DNA of 64,000 nt, taken from positions 434,001 to 498,000 of the forward strand of contig VTFK01000164.1 of the NCBI GenBank assembly GCA_009617715.1. The letters run 5' to 3'. Shown in pieces: positions 11,975 to 22,509 of this stretch (position 1 is its first letter; each line of letters opens with the position of its first letter). Made by a program: the position numbers and the translations under genes. This DNA is from Plectrocnemia conspersa (taxonomy: Eukaryota; Arthropoda; Insecta; Trichoptera; Polycentropodidae). The notes under the pieces were generated by a model, which was not told the origin of the DNA, made no database searches, and was given only the letters and a program-made list of their open reading frames with translations.

Positions 11975-12513
11975 TTGAATCGAACGAATTTTATTTTGTC
12001 TTATGAAAGAAATGAAAGACTCACGCGAAAGGCGACATTCGCCAATTGGGGTTGTCCGGTGGAAATGCACCAGAAGCACCCACACATAAGTAGAAGTGCA
12101 CTCTTGGTGGGGAGAAGCAGCGCGAGTTTCACTTCTGGCAGTTGCCGTTCGGCCGTCCGACCACCGACACGCTGCGTGCGCCGCTGTAGTGTGAACACAC
12201 CCCTACCCTCGCCGTTACACATACCCTTACCTTATCTCGTCGAATAAATAAGAAACGCACAATGAAGACTTTAGACTTAAATCGCGGGTGATCAATTGTA
12301 CCGATTTCAATTTAAATTCACTTTAATCAAAAGCATCCGAGACACTGCAATGATGAAATGTGTAGCAAATTGAAGTTTCCAAAATAAGAAAGTGTGTTTG
12401 TGTGCGTGTGTTTGTGCTCGAGGATCTGCTAGCCTTTCTTTCGCGGAGACTTGAAGAGAAAGGCGCCGCGGGGACAATTACTAAATATACAACAAACCAA
12501 ACTGTGATTTAAG
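11975..12513 (+). promoter_or_regulatory. GC-rich island with donor-like 3' edge
   Basis: A 500-base CpG-containing island. Open frames of 73 and 90 codons lie on opposite strands across 11,975-12,247 with no known family, so I do not call a protein. The 3' part carries TGTGTGTTTGTGTGCG microsatellite-like sequence and a near-palindromic block, CTTTCTTTCGCGGAGAC...GAGAAAGGCG (12,436-12,464). It ends at ATTTAAG|GTAATG (intron would start at 12,514). This could be another alternative first exon, or a regulatory element. Confidence 0.3.
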
Positions 12514-15289
12514 GTAATGTTCATTTACCATATAACCCTTTTTTAAAGTAGCTCATCTACTTTCAAATTACAGTATATAATAAATAAAAAAACAGGTTGA
12601 TAAAAATATTATAAACATTTCTGTCATTACTTCATGAAATATTTTATTTCATAAATTAGAACTGTAGTAAACAAATAAAACTTTTATATGTTTTTTTAAA
12701 TGTATATGTATATATATAAATATATAGTATGGTTTTAAGTAATGGAATGTTAGGAATCACTCTATAAAATATGTAAAATTTAAAGCACACGCTTATATTT
12801 ATAAATAAAACTTTTCTACTTATATAAATTAGTTCTGATCTGAAGTAATGTGTTACCACCCTTTTCGTTTTGTGTTAGCTACTTTTAAATAAAGCAGGTG
12901 GTTAGTAAGGGCTTCTAAAATATTTATTATTCGATATTATCTATTTTTATTTAATTATATGTTCATAAATGTTTTTTTTTTAAAAAACTGTGATTCGATA
13001 ATTCGATGATTAAAAAATATGCGAAAACTTTACGCAAAGCTTATATTTTTTGCACGTTTCTCTGTTTTTCAACAAATCTTGCTAATAGTTGATATGTAAT
13101 TTAATATTACTACATTTTATGTGTAAAAACTTATTTTTGGGATACATTTAAATGCGCAATTTTGAAAATGAAACGTGTCCATTGAAAAAAATCGTTTAAA
13201 ATATGTTTTGCTTATTTTTACCAATTTTTAAATTTTATGTTTTTATTTTTGACACATGATAATTTATTTACAAAAATAGATTGGTGTTTAGGTATTTGGG
13301 TGTTTGACAGTATGCCCAAAAAATATTTTTTTTTTATGTAGAACTGCACCCATATTTTTATTTTATTTATTGAATAATTAAAATTGAATTAAGACAACCG
13401 TGGTAAAAAGAACAATATTTTTTATAAATAATTCACAAAAAATAATAGAATTATGATAAAAAATAATTCTAAATAAAACGTTTCTTTAGAATTATTGTTA
13501 TACATTTTATATATATTTTGATTCAATATTACCACCTTATATACAAAAAACGGCTTCTTTTAAATGCACTGTTATTGAATAGTTTCTTTAGTTTTTTCGA
13601 TATTACTTATTTTTATGTGTTTCACTACTTTCTATAAAAAAACCTTGAATTTAACTGTTATTAGATGTTTTTCATAATAATATTTATGTTGGGCTTTAAA
13701 ATTTATCCATCCTATCCATAAATTATTTTTTTATAAAGTACTTTGTTAGATATTACGTAAAAATCTATCAGGCTACATTAAAATGCTCAGTTTAGAAAAT
13801 AAAAATCTTTGATTTTAATGTTTAATTTAAATATATTCTTCAATTTAAATTAATTTAATTTATAAATTAAATAAAATACTTTTTCGGTGTTAACATATTA
13901 TGGTATATACATATGTCATTAATTATATATTAGCAAAAAACGATACTGATAACCAATTTAATACTATTTCCGTTTTTTTATTTATATATTTAAAATAAAC
14001 TGTACAAGAAAAACTGGTTTTAGTTTTTCATTGTTTTTAGTTGGATTTTATCTCTTGGTTTATGTTGTTTTTAAACTGGATATTTTATGATGTTTGTCGA
14101 ATTATTGGGCTACTTTTAAATGCGCAATGATTTTTTTAAAACATGTTCATTCAAAAAAAAATATCTTAGTTAAATAATAAGGATCTTAAGCAATTATTAT
14201 TTTTATGTAATATTATATTTTCTTTTAGTATATTAATAAATATACAAATAATATGATTAGTAGTAGCTTAATACATGTATTTGATTATGTTCATATATTT
14301 ATAGAATCCATTGTCTTTATAATTAAATGCGTAATTATTATTGTTTATTAAACTTACTATCATACTTTATACAGCATTCGTGTTAATAGTGACTATTTCT
14401 TTATTAAGTTGTTTCAACCTTGTTTATTCTGCAACATATATCTAAAACCTAAATCTACACATCGTAATAATAATTGCTAATCATGTGTCAGAAACTATGA
14501 TTGAAATGCGAACGCGTGTGTGCAATATGCATACAAATTGTTATTTATAATAAAAAATAACTGCATAAACACAATGAGAATTTAATGAAATAATTTGAGA
14601 ATGTATACTATTTTAACAGTCACTTAGAATAAATATGTGAATAAGTGTTTATTTTATATTATTCTTTAAACAAATTTTTAGTATCACTTAGTATAGGCTT
14701 TACAATACTAATTATAAATATAATACATCCGCACTGACAAAAAACCTTATTATACGCAGAAGGTAAACCACAGATAAGTCGTTTTAAGGGCCTTTATTTC
14801 TGTTGCCGTTTAAACCGGTTTTAATTACTCTTCGATAAAACATTGAAGCTATTTATAATACTCGTTATTATTTATTATGTTTCAATTTGGAGCTCCGTTT
14901 CAGTCTAAACTAAGTTAACACATTAAGCAGTGATATAATGACAATCTCGGAGACTGCCACTTGACTAAATTTAGGCAATGTGGGTGATATACTAAAAATA
15001 CAAGGCCAAGTTTATAATGCAACAGAGATTTGACAAAATTTGTTTCACTAGAAAACTAGTTATCTAATAAAGTTACGAAACTTATTTTTTAATAAATTTT
15101 AATCAATGGATTTAAAAATTATATGAAATTGGATTTGGCTTATAAGTCTAATAATAATAGATAACAATATATAAAAAAATTATTGTGTAATATATAGTAA
15201 ATATTTAATTAAATATTATTAAAAACATACGTTTGTTTGAATATACAAATATAATATATAATATTCATTATATTATGATTAAAAATCCG
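12514..15289. repeat. AT-rich desert with a recurring degenerate motif
   Basis: No gene seen. A motif of the form GCTACTTTTAAATGCGCAAT recurs in degraded form near 12,886, 13,143, 13,769 and 14,109. It is followed each time by a poly-A/T stretch and often by 'AAACATGTTCATT'-like sequence. Spacing is irregular (about 260-620 bases), so this is either a very old satellite or decayed copies of one repeat. Confidence 0.3.
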
Positions 15290-15450
15290 TGTTGACATTT
15301 TATTTATCTTCAAACTTTACAAATAAATCCATAACCAATGTCAGCAGGCTTTAGTGGGCCAGCAACACGGTTTTTATCAGCAGTATTTTACAGTCACTAA
15401 TATAGTTCGCTTCTCGGAGGCAGTGACAAAGTTTTTCGATTCTAAAATTC
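15290..15450 (+). repeat. R3 repeat copy
   Basis: The core GGCTTTAGTGGGCCAGCAAC, then ACGGTTTTT, is shared with 21,840-21,885 (plus) and 47,345-47,470 (minus). Here and in the 47-kb copy the similarity continues through a CAGTGACAAAGT...GATTC block about 70 bases further on. No coding capacity; class unknown. Confidence 0.65.
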
Positions 15451-15565
15451 CGGTCTACTTTCACAAATCTTATTTTTTTGTGTTAAGCTCAAAGTTCAAT
15501 TGACCGATGTCAGTATGTGAGCTATGATACTTATAAGGTCCGGAAAATTTATCTCCTGCCTTTCA

Positions 15566-15632
15566 CCGCTAGCAATTTACCAATTGATCGCTTAAACAAT
15601 TTATAGCCTACAAATGATCGCTAGCATATTTT
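15566..15632 (-). repeat. Single arm of the 399-879 MITE family
   Basis: CGCTAGCAATTTACC, TTGATCGC and AATTTATAGCCTACAAATGA match, in order, the reverse complement of the right arm of the first MITE (about 786-865). Only one arm is recognisable. Confidence 0.6.
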
Positions 15633-16574
15633 ATTAACAAGCCATAGATATCATTTATAAAAAAATATTGGGCATTTTGAGTTGAAAAGGTTTTTCTATG
15701 GGTGTAATTTTTACTATTCCAGAAATAAATATGCTTTCGGTGAAAGCTACGAGGAGCTGGAATAATAAATGCGATATGGTTCAAATTTTATTATTATTTT
15801 TTATTAGGAATATGTGTATATGTTTGATCTGACGTATATTATAAGTATGTATGTATATTCGAATAAAATGTTTTAATTTTTTGTATTAATGCCATTATAA
15901 CGCATTGAAAAAACTTGCCTAATCATGATAGATATATTTGCAATAAATAAAAAAGATTTAATATTATGTGGTTTAAAAAACATTTACGATTTGTTTTTAT
16001 TGTAAAATAATATTTTTTAATATATAATAAAATATATTTACGAGTTGATTAGATTTCAATTAGATAACTATTTAAAAAACTAATCATGTCTGCTATACAT
16101 ATGTATGTACTTAAGTATATATTTTTTGTATATATGTATTTTTTCATTAGTTCGATTACATAAAATGTCAAGAACAACTTTTTCCTCAAATACATATCGT
16201 TTGTCATTTATATATCACATTATCATAATATGACTTCGGAAAAATATTTAATTATTAAAAGATCAATTATAAATTTCCATTACAGATCCATACAATTTTT
16301 TGTATGAATATATAGTAATAAATCAATTTATCGCAAGGACTATTGTCTGTCTTTTACGTTCTAAAATGCAAAATTTATAAGCATTCAATAAGTAAATACA
16401 AACTTTAACAATGTATTTCACACGTCTAAACTTGTCTTATTTACCACCGTTGAACATATATTTATATAATTTGCGGATGTTGATTTTTTAAATTTTCGTC
16501 AAAGTTGCAAAATTGTATCTTGTTTGATTTGAAGGCGAAAAGCTTCAAAAACACAATTTCGACGCACAATTCCA
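15633..16574. other. AT-rich intergenic DNA, nothing recognised
   Basis: No gene, splice unit or dispersed repeat identified. Confidence 0.5.
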
Positions 16575-16895
16575 AGAAATTCACCTGAAGTCTTTACCTG
16601 TTGATTCTTTCGATGTTTATTTTTTACAACTCTTACCTGTCCTTTTGTGAAAATCGTAAACTGTTTACCTGAACCATAATCCTCAGGTAACTATCCCGAA
16701 ATCGCACGTCTTCAAAGTAGGGCTTCGCAAATTATGTAACAAATCATAGATAGCTGTGCTTAAAACGTTTGTCGATAATTATGCACGTAACAAATTCATA
16801 TGAATTTGTTACCGTTATTGAACTCGTTTAACCGATTTCGAGTCAATCGATAAAAAATATCCAAACTTGTTATGGCAAAGTTGTCACTACCTGTT
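16575..16895. promoter_or_regulatory. Cluster of ACCTG/CAGGT E-box-type sites
   Basis: Six sites of the CACCTG/TACCTG (= CAGGTA/CAGGTG) type occur within about 310 bases: 16,582, 16,595, 16,634, 16,666, 16,684 (as CAGGTA) and 16,888. Four of them are TACCTG or its complement within 95 bases. This hexamer is the core of Snail/ZEB-type repressor sites and overlaps the early-embryo CAGGTAG motif of insects. In AT-rich DNA such density is unusual, so an enhancer is plausible, but which factor binds is inference. Confidence 0.35.
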
Positions 16896-18263
16896 GATAT
16901 GGCGAAGGTCTTGCGATGACGATTAAAATTGACCATTTTTAATCTGGCCGCAAAAAACCTTTTAAAATTAATATAAACAGATTTTTCATTATTAAATCTA
17001 TGGGTTTTTTTGGAACGTTAAAGCACGCTAAAAGTATTGAGAGTGAAGGGGATAATGCCAAAAACGAAATAAAAGCAGTTCTCAACCTTTCTCTGGACAT
17101 TCTTCATTCACAATAGTTTACATAATAATTTTAGTTTAATCACCAAATTTTATTATAATACAAAACCTTAGAAATCGTTTATGAATTGTGTATTTATCTA
17201 TTTGAATGTAATTAAATTAGACTTTATCATGTGGCGCATTTAAATTTGCTCCAATATAAAATATAGAAATATCGTTTAATTTTCAATTCCAAAAAATAGT
17301 TCCTACTTTTTTTTTTAAAAAATAAAAGCTTTGATTTGATATTAACATTAAAAGGAATGCTTTACGCAAAAATATTAAGCTGCATTAAGAGCTTAAACCG
17401 ATTTGATTTAATCAAGAAAATTTAATATTTGTAGAAAGGTTTACCTATTTAAAAAAATATTTTCCGCAGTAGTTTAAAAAGATGATCAATAAGATAAAAT
17501 ATAGTTTTAGTAACATTATTTAAAAAAACATTGTGATAAAAAATTTTGCCGTTAAGATAAAAATAAACTGTGTGCTCTGGATTGAGTTTTTGAAGTTTGA
17601 AGGTTAGATAATACTTATTTTATTATATGAATTCAACTTTTTTTAAGCTTAATTTATTTATTATTGTATGTATAAATTATCTACAGCAAAAAACATTTTA
17701 GCGGTAGTCATTAAAAATATATATTATTTATTATATTCATAATACATCTAGTAAACTACTAGTTTTATGATTTTTTGATTGAATTTTTAATGAGTGCGTT
17801 ATTTGAAAATATTGTTTTAAATTTAAATTTACGTGAATAATATAAATATATGATATCAAAAGAAGTTTGGTATGTGTAGCAAACTCTCATACAATTTTTT
17901 ACCCCAAATTAAAACGGTTCTAATTATGTTCTTATCATCTTAAAAAATCAACACATACTCACTTATAATATATTTCTTCTTTCTCGTGAGACTATCTAAG
18001 ATCTATTACTTGCTCTTGATTCGAATCATTCCTGTATTTATTTTACATGTGTATTAATGGCGCATTAATGTCGTACAATATTTAACAATTATTATATATT
18101 AGTGATTTACATTGGTACGATACAGACATTTCCTACAATTACACAATTGTTTACTTAAAAATAGAGAAAAATATAAAGCAGTTGGAATTAAAAGTAAAAA
18201 AATTTCACAAGCAAACATATATTCAAATTGGAATTTTCGTTTGCGTAATAATTCAGTCACCCT
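16896..18263. other. AT-rich intergenic DNA, nothing recognised
   Basis: No gene or clear repeat seen. A GCGCATTTAAATTTGCTCC stretch near 17,236 resembles the motif recurring in 12.9-14.1 kb. Confidence 0.45.
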
Positions 18264-19244
18264 TTAACCCTTTCCGCTCGTATGGTGCGTGAGACGCACC
18301 AGTACTTGGGTCTATATTACTCGTCAGGCGCGTCAGACGCACCATTTCAATTAATGAAATATAACGTCGATTTTTGGGTATTTCCTGTGCATGTTTTGAA
18401 TGGCGTTTTTGCAGTGTTGTAGACAAGAGTTTCAAGAGTCATACCTTATCAAAAAAATATCATTTTTACCTGAATCAAGCCGGGGAGAGCTTATTTATCG
18501 GGATAAGTCGGGGTTTTTTTGATGACTAAATTTAACGGCAGATTTGCCGTAGCTTTCCAAAGGCAACAGTTGGCGATCGCCTTTCGGTTGACACGCGTCG
18601 GTGACGTTTTTATTACCTATTCTGTTTTCGACAGCGGCTCGGTTGTCCGTAATTTGTGTCTAAGTGAAACTATATATAGTGACTGATAATTTTGTTTAAT
18701 TACTTATTTTGTAATTTTATTGTGAAGTTATTGTAAAGTTAATTTTTTAAATATTATTGTGAAAAAATAGTGCTATGGCTAAATATAGTGATTGTGAAGA
18801 TATGTTTTGTAATGATAGTGTATAATCGTATATTGGGCGACAGTCAAATGGGCGATTCAAAATGGGCAACAGACAAACGGGCGATGGTCTTTTGGGCGAT
18901 ACAATAATAATGCATTACAAATAAATGTGATGCAAATCATGATCTTATAATTAATTAAATAATTAACGTAATTAAATACATACGAAAATATAAGTAATAT
19001 TTTTTAGAAAAGAATTAAAAGATGAAAACATTATTCGGTCTAAACAAAATATAATATACCTACATAAGATATATGTATGTATGTATATGTATATTTACTT
19101 ATCATTTGTGCATATTTAATCATAAAATTAATCACTTAAACAGTTTGATTTTTTTATTCAAGAATTTAAGAAAGTTACTCGATATCATAAAACACTTAGG
19201 CTAAAGTCGGTAATTTTATTATAAATACCTACCAAAAAAATGTT

Positions 19245-19672
19245 TATAGTGGGACCTTACGCGAATTTTTTTTATGTTTTGAGCCTTGGAAACTACTGTG
19301 AGAACAAACTTTTGGAATTCCCAAAAATCGCATATTTTACAGTTATCTATTTTAAATTAGATAGGATTGTTATTTATAAATATAATAACACAGAACTAGC
19401 GCTGATAATTGTTTATCGTGGATTTCGCCCTTTACGCGATTTTTTTATATTTTGAGACTTTTAAATTACTGTGAGAACAATCTTTTGGAATTTCCAAAAA
19501 TCGCATACTTTACCGTTATCTATTTTAAACTGGATAGGGTAGTTATATATAAATATAATAACCCAGAACTAGCGCTGATAAGTGCTTATCGCAGATTTTA
19601 CCCTTTACGCGATTTTTTTATATTTTGAGAATTATAAATTACTGTGAGAACAAACTTTTGGAATTTCCAATA
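19245..19672 (+). repeat. Tandem repeat, about 174-bp unit, 2.4 copies
   Basis: Three copies of a block beginning TACGCGA(A)TTTTTTTAT start at 19,261, 19,436 and 19,609 (by the GCGA), giving periods of 175 and 173. Each continues with TGTGAGAACAA.CTTTTGGAA and, in the first two, CAGAACTAGCGCTGATAA. The reading frame at 19,240-19,455 is just this repeat and is not a gene. Confidence 0.85.
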
Positions 19673-19684
19673 TAATTTTTCGTT

Positions 19685-19946
19685 TTAACCCTTTATAGGA
19701 CACATATTTTTGTTTTATTTACATTTTTTAAAAATTAATTAATATCTTATTTGTCGTTTTAGGTTGCAATATTCTAAATTAAGTCAACATTATATAGAAT
19801 GGTAAACTAACCTACCAATGTACGTTATCACGGGTGCTCTTGTAACATTAGGTTCATTATTAAAAAAAAAACATAGGAAAAATAAACCTTAATTTTGGTG
19901 GTATAAACATGTACCACTTTGTTCAAGGTGTCCTATAAATAGTTAA
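19685..19946. mobile_element. Small TTAA-flanked MITE (piggyBac type), nested
   Basis: TTAA stands at 19,685-19,688 and at 19,943-19,946. The left terminus CCCTTTATAGGACAC matches the complemented right terminus, CTATTTATAGGACAC. At 262 bp with no frame it is a MITE, probably moved by a piggyBac-type transposase. It sits immediately after the tandem array, inside the phrase-array element. Confidence 0.8.
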
Positions 19947-20640
19947 TGTATATTTTATTAATATTTACAATAAAAGCAAGGCGTGCAAGTTTTTTTTTTT
20001 AATTTCTGTCGCCCAATAAACCATCGCCCAATTGACCGTCGTCGTCGTATAAAATTACAAACAAATACATATTTACCATACAGCTATTCATTAATAAAAG
20101 TTTTGTCTATTTTAATTAAGAAATATATAAAATAATATGACACTAACTGCAACGTTCCATTTGCCCTTCGATGGGGCGATAAGACTAATATTAGTTTATA
20201 TAAATATAGATATCTTGTGGGTTTCTTTTAATTATGGAAAAAAAACGTACAATTTGTAATTCTGCGAGCGATGTAAGCTGGCTTCGTTCGCAGGTAGATA
20301 TATCTAAACCTAAAACCGAGCGGCATATTGTTATTTGTGTATATTTATGGTTTAAACATTTTTCGGTCCCATAAATATTTTAAAAAGGGTCGTCACCCTA
20401 TTGTGTTAATTTATTGTTATGGATTGCCAACCAATGGTACTTGAGAGAACCAAAAAAAATTAAAATGTAATTTAGAGAAATGCAAGTATTTGTTCTGATT
20501 TCTTCGTTTTTGATATTAGTTTATTCATGGTTATGCTCTACATATATAATTATAATTTTTAAAAAGAATTTAACATTTTTCATTTTTCCCGAGCTGGCGA
20601 CATACCTAGTACGAAAACGATTACGAGTGCAAAGGGTTAA

Positions 20641-21404
20641 AACACAGATTTTTCTTATATTTTATATAATCTTACAGAAAAATATTTTTTGCGTTATTAG
20701 AATTTACAAGATATGATATGTCAAAGCTTTTTTGACATACGCGCTAATAAATTCTCATATTGCGCTCATAATATTGCGCTAGCGCATACAATTTCAAACA
20801 CCGTGCTTCGTACATTTTAGAATGTTAATAATAAAATAAAAAAACATATATAAAAAAAACAGAAAATATTATTACGAACGAAAAAGTACAATATTACATT
20901 AGAAAAATTAAAAGATTAAGTAAGCGAATATTAAATATTTAAATTATATAATATATCGTTTAAGTAAAAACATATAGAAACTAAAAATATTTCAATTAGT
21001 AATTATTCACTAATAGAAACAAGCGCATTTGATTGGAAATCTACAGAATAATTTGATTCTATTTTGCACATGATATCATAGTTAATAGATTTACATTATT
21101 TTACAAGTGATACATTAATATAAAAAGTAGTCACATTACATCTTGTGTAAATAAATAATTATATATAAATGAATATCTACAATATTTAATTTCTGAAATG
21201 AACCGGTTGTAAAATATTCGGAAAATAACCACTACATATATTTGGTAATGCTTATACCTATGTATTTTAAAAGTCTTCTATTGCTTGATTACAGTCTATA
21301 AAAGTTTCACTGTTTTTTAAATTATGATTAGCATTGCTATATAAATTAAAAAAACAAGGTGGTTGATATTGAAGAGGCACTACCGAAAATTTCTATTTTA
21401 TATT
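20641..21404. other. AT-rich intergenic DNA, nothing recognised
   Basis: No gene or repeat recognised. Confidence 0.5.
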
Positions 21405-21765
21405 ACGATTGATTGTATTATACATACGTGAAAGTGACATTTATAAAACACGTAAATATAATCTCGATAATATGACACGTAGCCACAATAGCAGTGTCAC
21501 GGTCAAGGAAAACGCTTCGATCTCGTCGAAAGTAAAAGGCCAGCTCGCCGACCGATTGTTGTCTCGTTTTGATACTTTCGCACGAAGAACGGTCACGACC
21601 TGGTCCTTCTCTGGCTTTCTTCCGGTCGTGACACTGGCACGTTTACAACGGTACAATCACCCACATATTTTAACGGATCGGGTACGCACCGACAGATATC
21701 GGTCACGGAGAGCAATTCGTAACAGTAGCCAGACACCTTCTTGATGGGCGCTGTTAGTTATCAAC
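21405..21765. promoter_or_regulatory. GC-rich island with overlapping chance ORFs
   Basis: A 111-codon plus frame (21,409-21,744) overlaps a 71-codon minus frame (21,441-21,656), both without known motifs. The island contains an inverted pair GGTCACGACC / GGTCGTGAC (about 21,590-21,632). Its composition matches the other GC-rich islands of the window, so I read it as regulatory or as an untranslated exon rather than a protein gene. Confidence 0.3.
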
Positions 21766-21839
21766 AGTTTGATTGTGTTAGTAACTTTAGTTTACCACTG
21801 AAAACATTATCGTTTCCTGATTTACAAGTAAATCTATAT

Positions 21840-21885
21840 ACATTGTCAGGGGGTTTAATAGGCCAGCAACACAGTTTTTTCATTT
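21840..21885 (+). repeat. R3 repeat fragment
   Basis: GGTTTAATAGGCCAGCAACA followed by CAGTTTTTT matches the R3 core at 15,340 with a few differences. Confidence 0.55.
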
Positions 21886-21887
21886 TT

Positions 21888-21980
21888 TTTTAATATTTTC
21901 ATTTCTGTAAGATTCATAATATTTCATTTAACGACATGCATTTTTTTGGCCAAATTCAAGGGGTCCCTGTCGCATTAGAA
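21888..21980 (+). repeat. R2 repeat, 3' block
   Basis: AAGATTCATAATATTTCATT, ACATGCATTTTTTTGGCCAA and ATTCAAGGGGTCCCTG match the 3' block of R2 seen at 22,960-23,040, 41,570-41,650 and 52,165-52,235. A foldback element follows within about 50-75 bases, an adjacency also seen at 52.2 kb. Confidence 0.6.
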
Positions 21981-22019
21981 ACGCTCGGTTATCTAGTGGT
22001 CGTGTTAGTGAGGATCAAA

Positions 22020-22225
22020 TGAAGCTTATCTAAACCAAATTTTGACCAATAGAACGCAAAAGATAATTATCCCTTCTCAGAAGTACAAAATCCACGTCAA
22101 AAGCAATAAAATCATGCCGTCGCAGCGTTCCCACTGCAACGGCGCCGACACGATTTTATTGCTTTTGACGTGAATTTTTGCCTTCTGAGAAGTTATAATT
22201 GTTTTTGACTAAATTCGGTTTTAAT
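22020..22225. mobile_element. Foldback element, full palindromic copy
   Basis: The left arm (about 22,055-22,125) reads AATTATCCCTTCTCAGAAGT, CACGTCAAAAGCAATAAAAT, CATGCCGTCGCAGC. After a loop of about 15-20 bases (CCCACTGCAACGG), the complementary right arm (22,145-22,212) reads CGATTTTATTGCTTTTGACG, TGAATTTTTGCCTTCTGAGA, AGTTATAATTG. The transcript of either strand would fold into a hairpin of about 65 bp. No frame; this is the best copy of the family in the window. Confidence 0.8.
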
Positions 22226-22324
22226 ATATTGCATCCAATCCTCATTTATTTGAAGTCATAAGTTAAAAATATTCTGACTCCTTGAAAGTCGTAATATTAT
22301 TATAAAAGTAATTTTATGAACACT

Positions 22325-22425
22325 AGATTTCTGCTACGATAACAAACGCACGATTTAATTGCTTTTGACGTGAATTAAAAATATTTAGCTACTCATGAGT
22401 AGTGATGATTGTCTTTTTCACTGTT
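22325..22425 (+). mobile_element. Foldback element, decayed half copy
   Basis: CACGATTTAATTGCTTTTGA followed by CGTGAATTAAAAATA and GATGATTGTCTTTTTC matches one arm of the foldback family, with a local TACTCATGAGTAGT palindrome in place of the usual TTCTGAGAAGT. Confidence 0.5.
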
Positions 22426-22509
22426 CATTTGGTCAAAATTCCACTTGTTGTTCAAACACAGACCTAAACTAATTAAATTTCTTCAGATAATCATGGTTTT
22501 GATTAAATT

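Larger units (their letters stand above)
18832..20044. mobile_element. Element bounded by 15-bp phrase arrays (GTCAAATGGGCGA), nested
   Basis: The left end is an array of about five 15-bp units of the form GTCAAATGGGCGAT (18,832-18,900). The right end, complemented, shows two similar units, GGTCAATTGGGCGAT and GGTTTATTGGGCGAC (20,006-20,044). TCGTAT occurs directly outside both ends (18,826-18,831 and 20,045-20,050) and could be a 6-bp target-site duplication. It has no transposase frame. It carries a 174-bp tandem array and a further TTAA MITE inside. The superfamily is not recognised. Confidence 0.65.
18264..20640. mobile_element. piggyBac-like element relic with TTAA duplications
   Basis: The element is flanked by TTAA at 18,264-18,267 and 20,637-20,640, the hallmark target of piggyBac transposons. 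The left end reads CCCTTTCCGCTCGTA and the right end, complemented, CCCTTTGCACTCGTA. Just inside the left end, GGTGCGT.AGACGCACC-type palindromes occur twice (18,282-18,301 and 18,329-18,344). A GC-rich leader follows, and then a reading frame that opens at ATGGCTAAATATAG (18,775) and stops after 16 codons. No transposase is left: most of the interior is an inserted second element (18,832-20,044). It is therefore a non-autonomous or internally deleted copy. Confidence 0.8.

Noticed and set aside
12001..12247. Overlapping 73- and 90-codon ORFs on opposite strands
   Set aside because: GC-rich islands have few stop codons, so long frames on both strands are expected; no motif in either.
19240..19455. 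71-codon ORF
   Set aside because: Lies entirely in a 174-bp tandem repeat within a transposable element.
20480..20716. 78-codon hydrophobic ORF
   Set aside because: Crosses the right TTAA end of the piggyBac-like element, so it cannot be an inherited gene; no transposase motifs.
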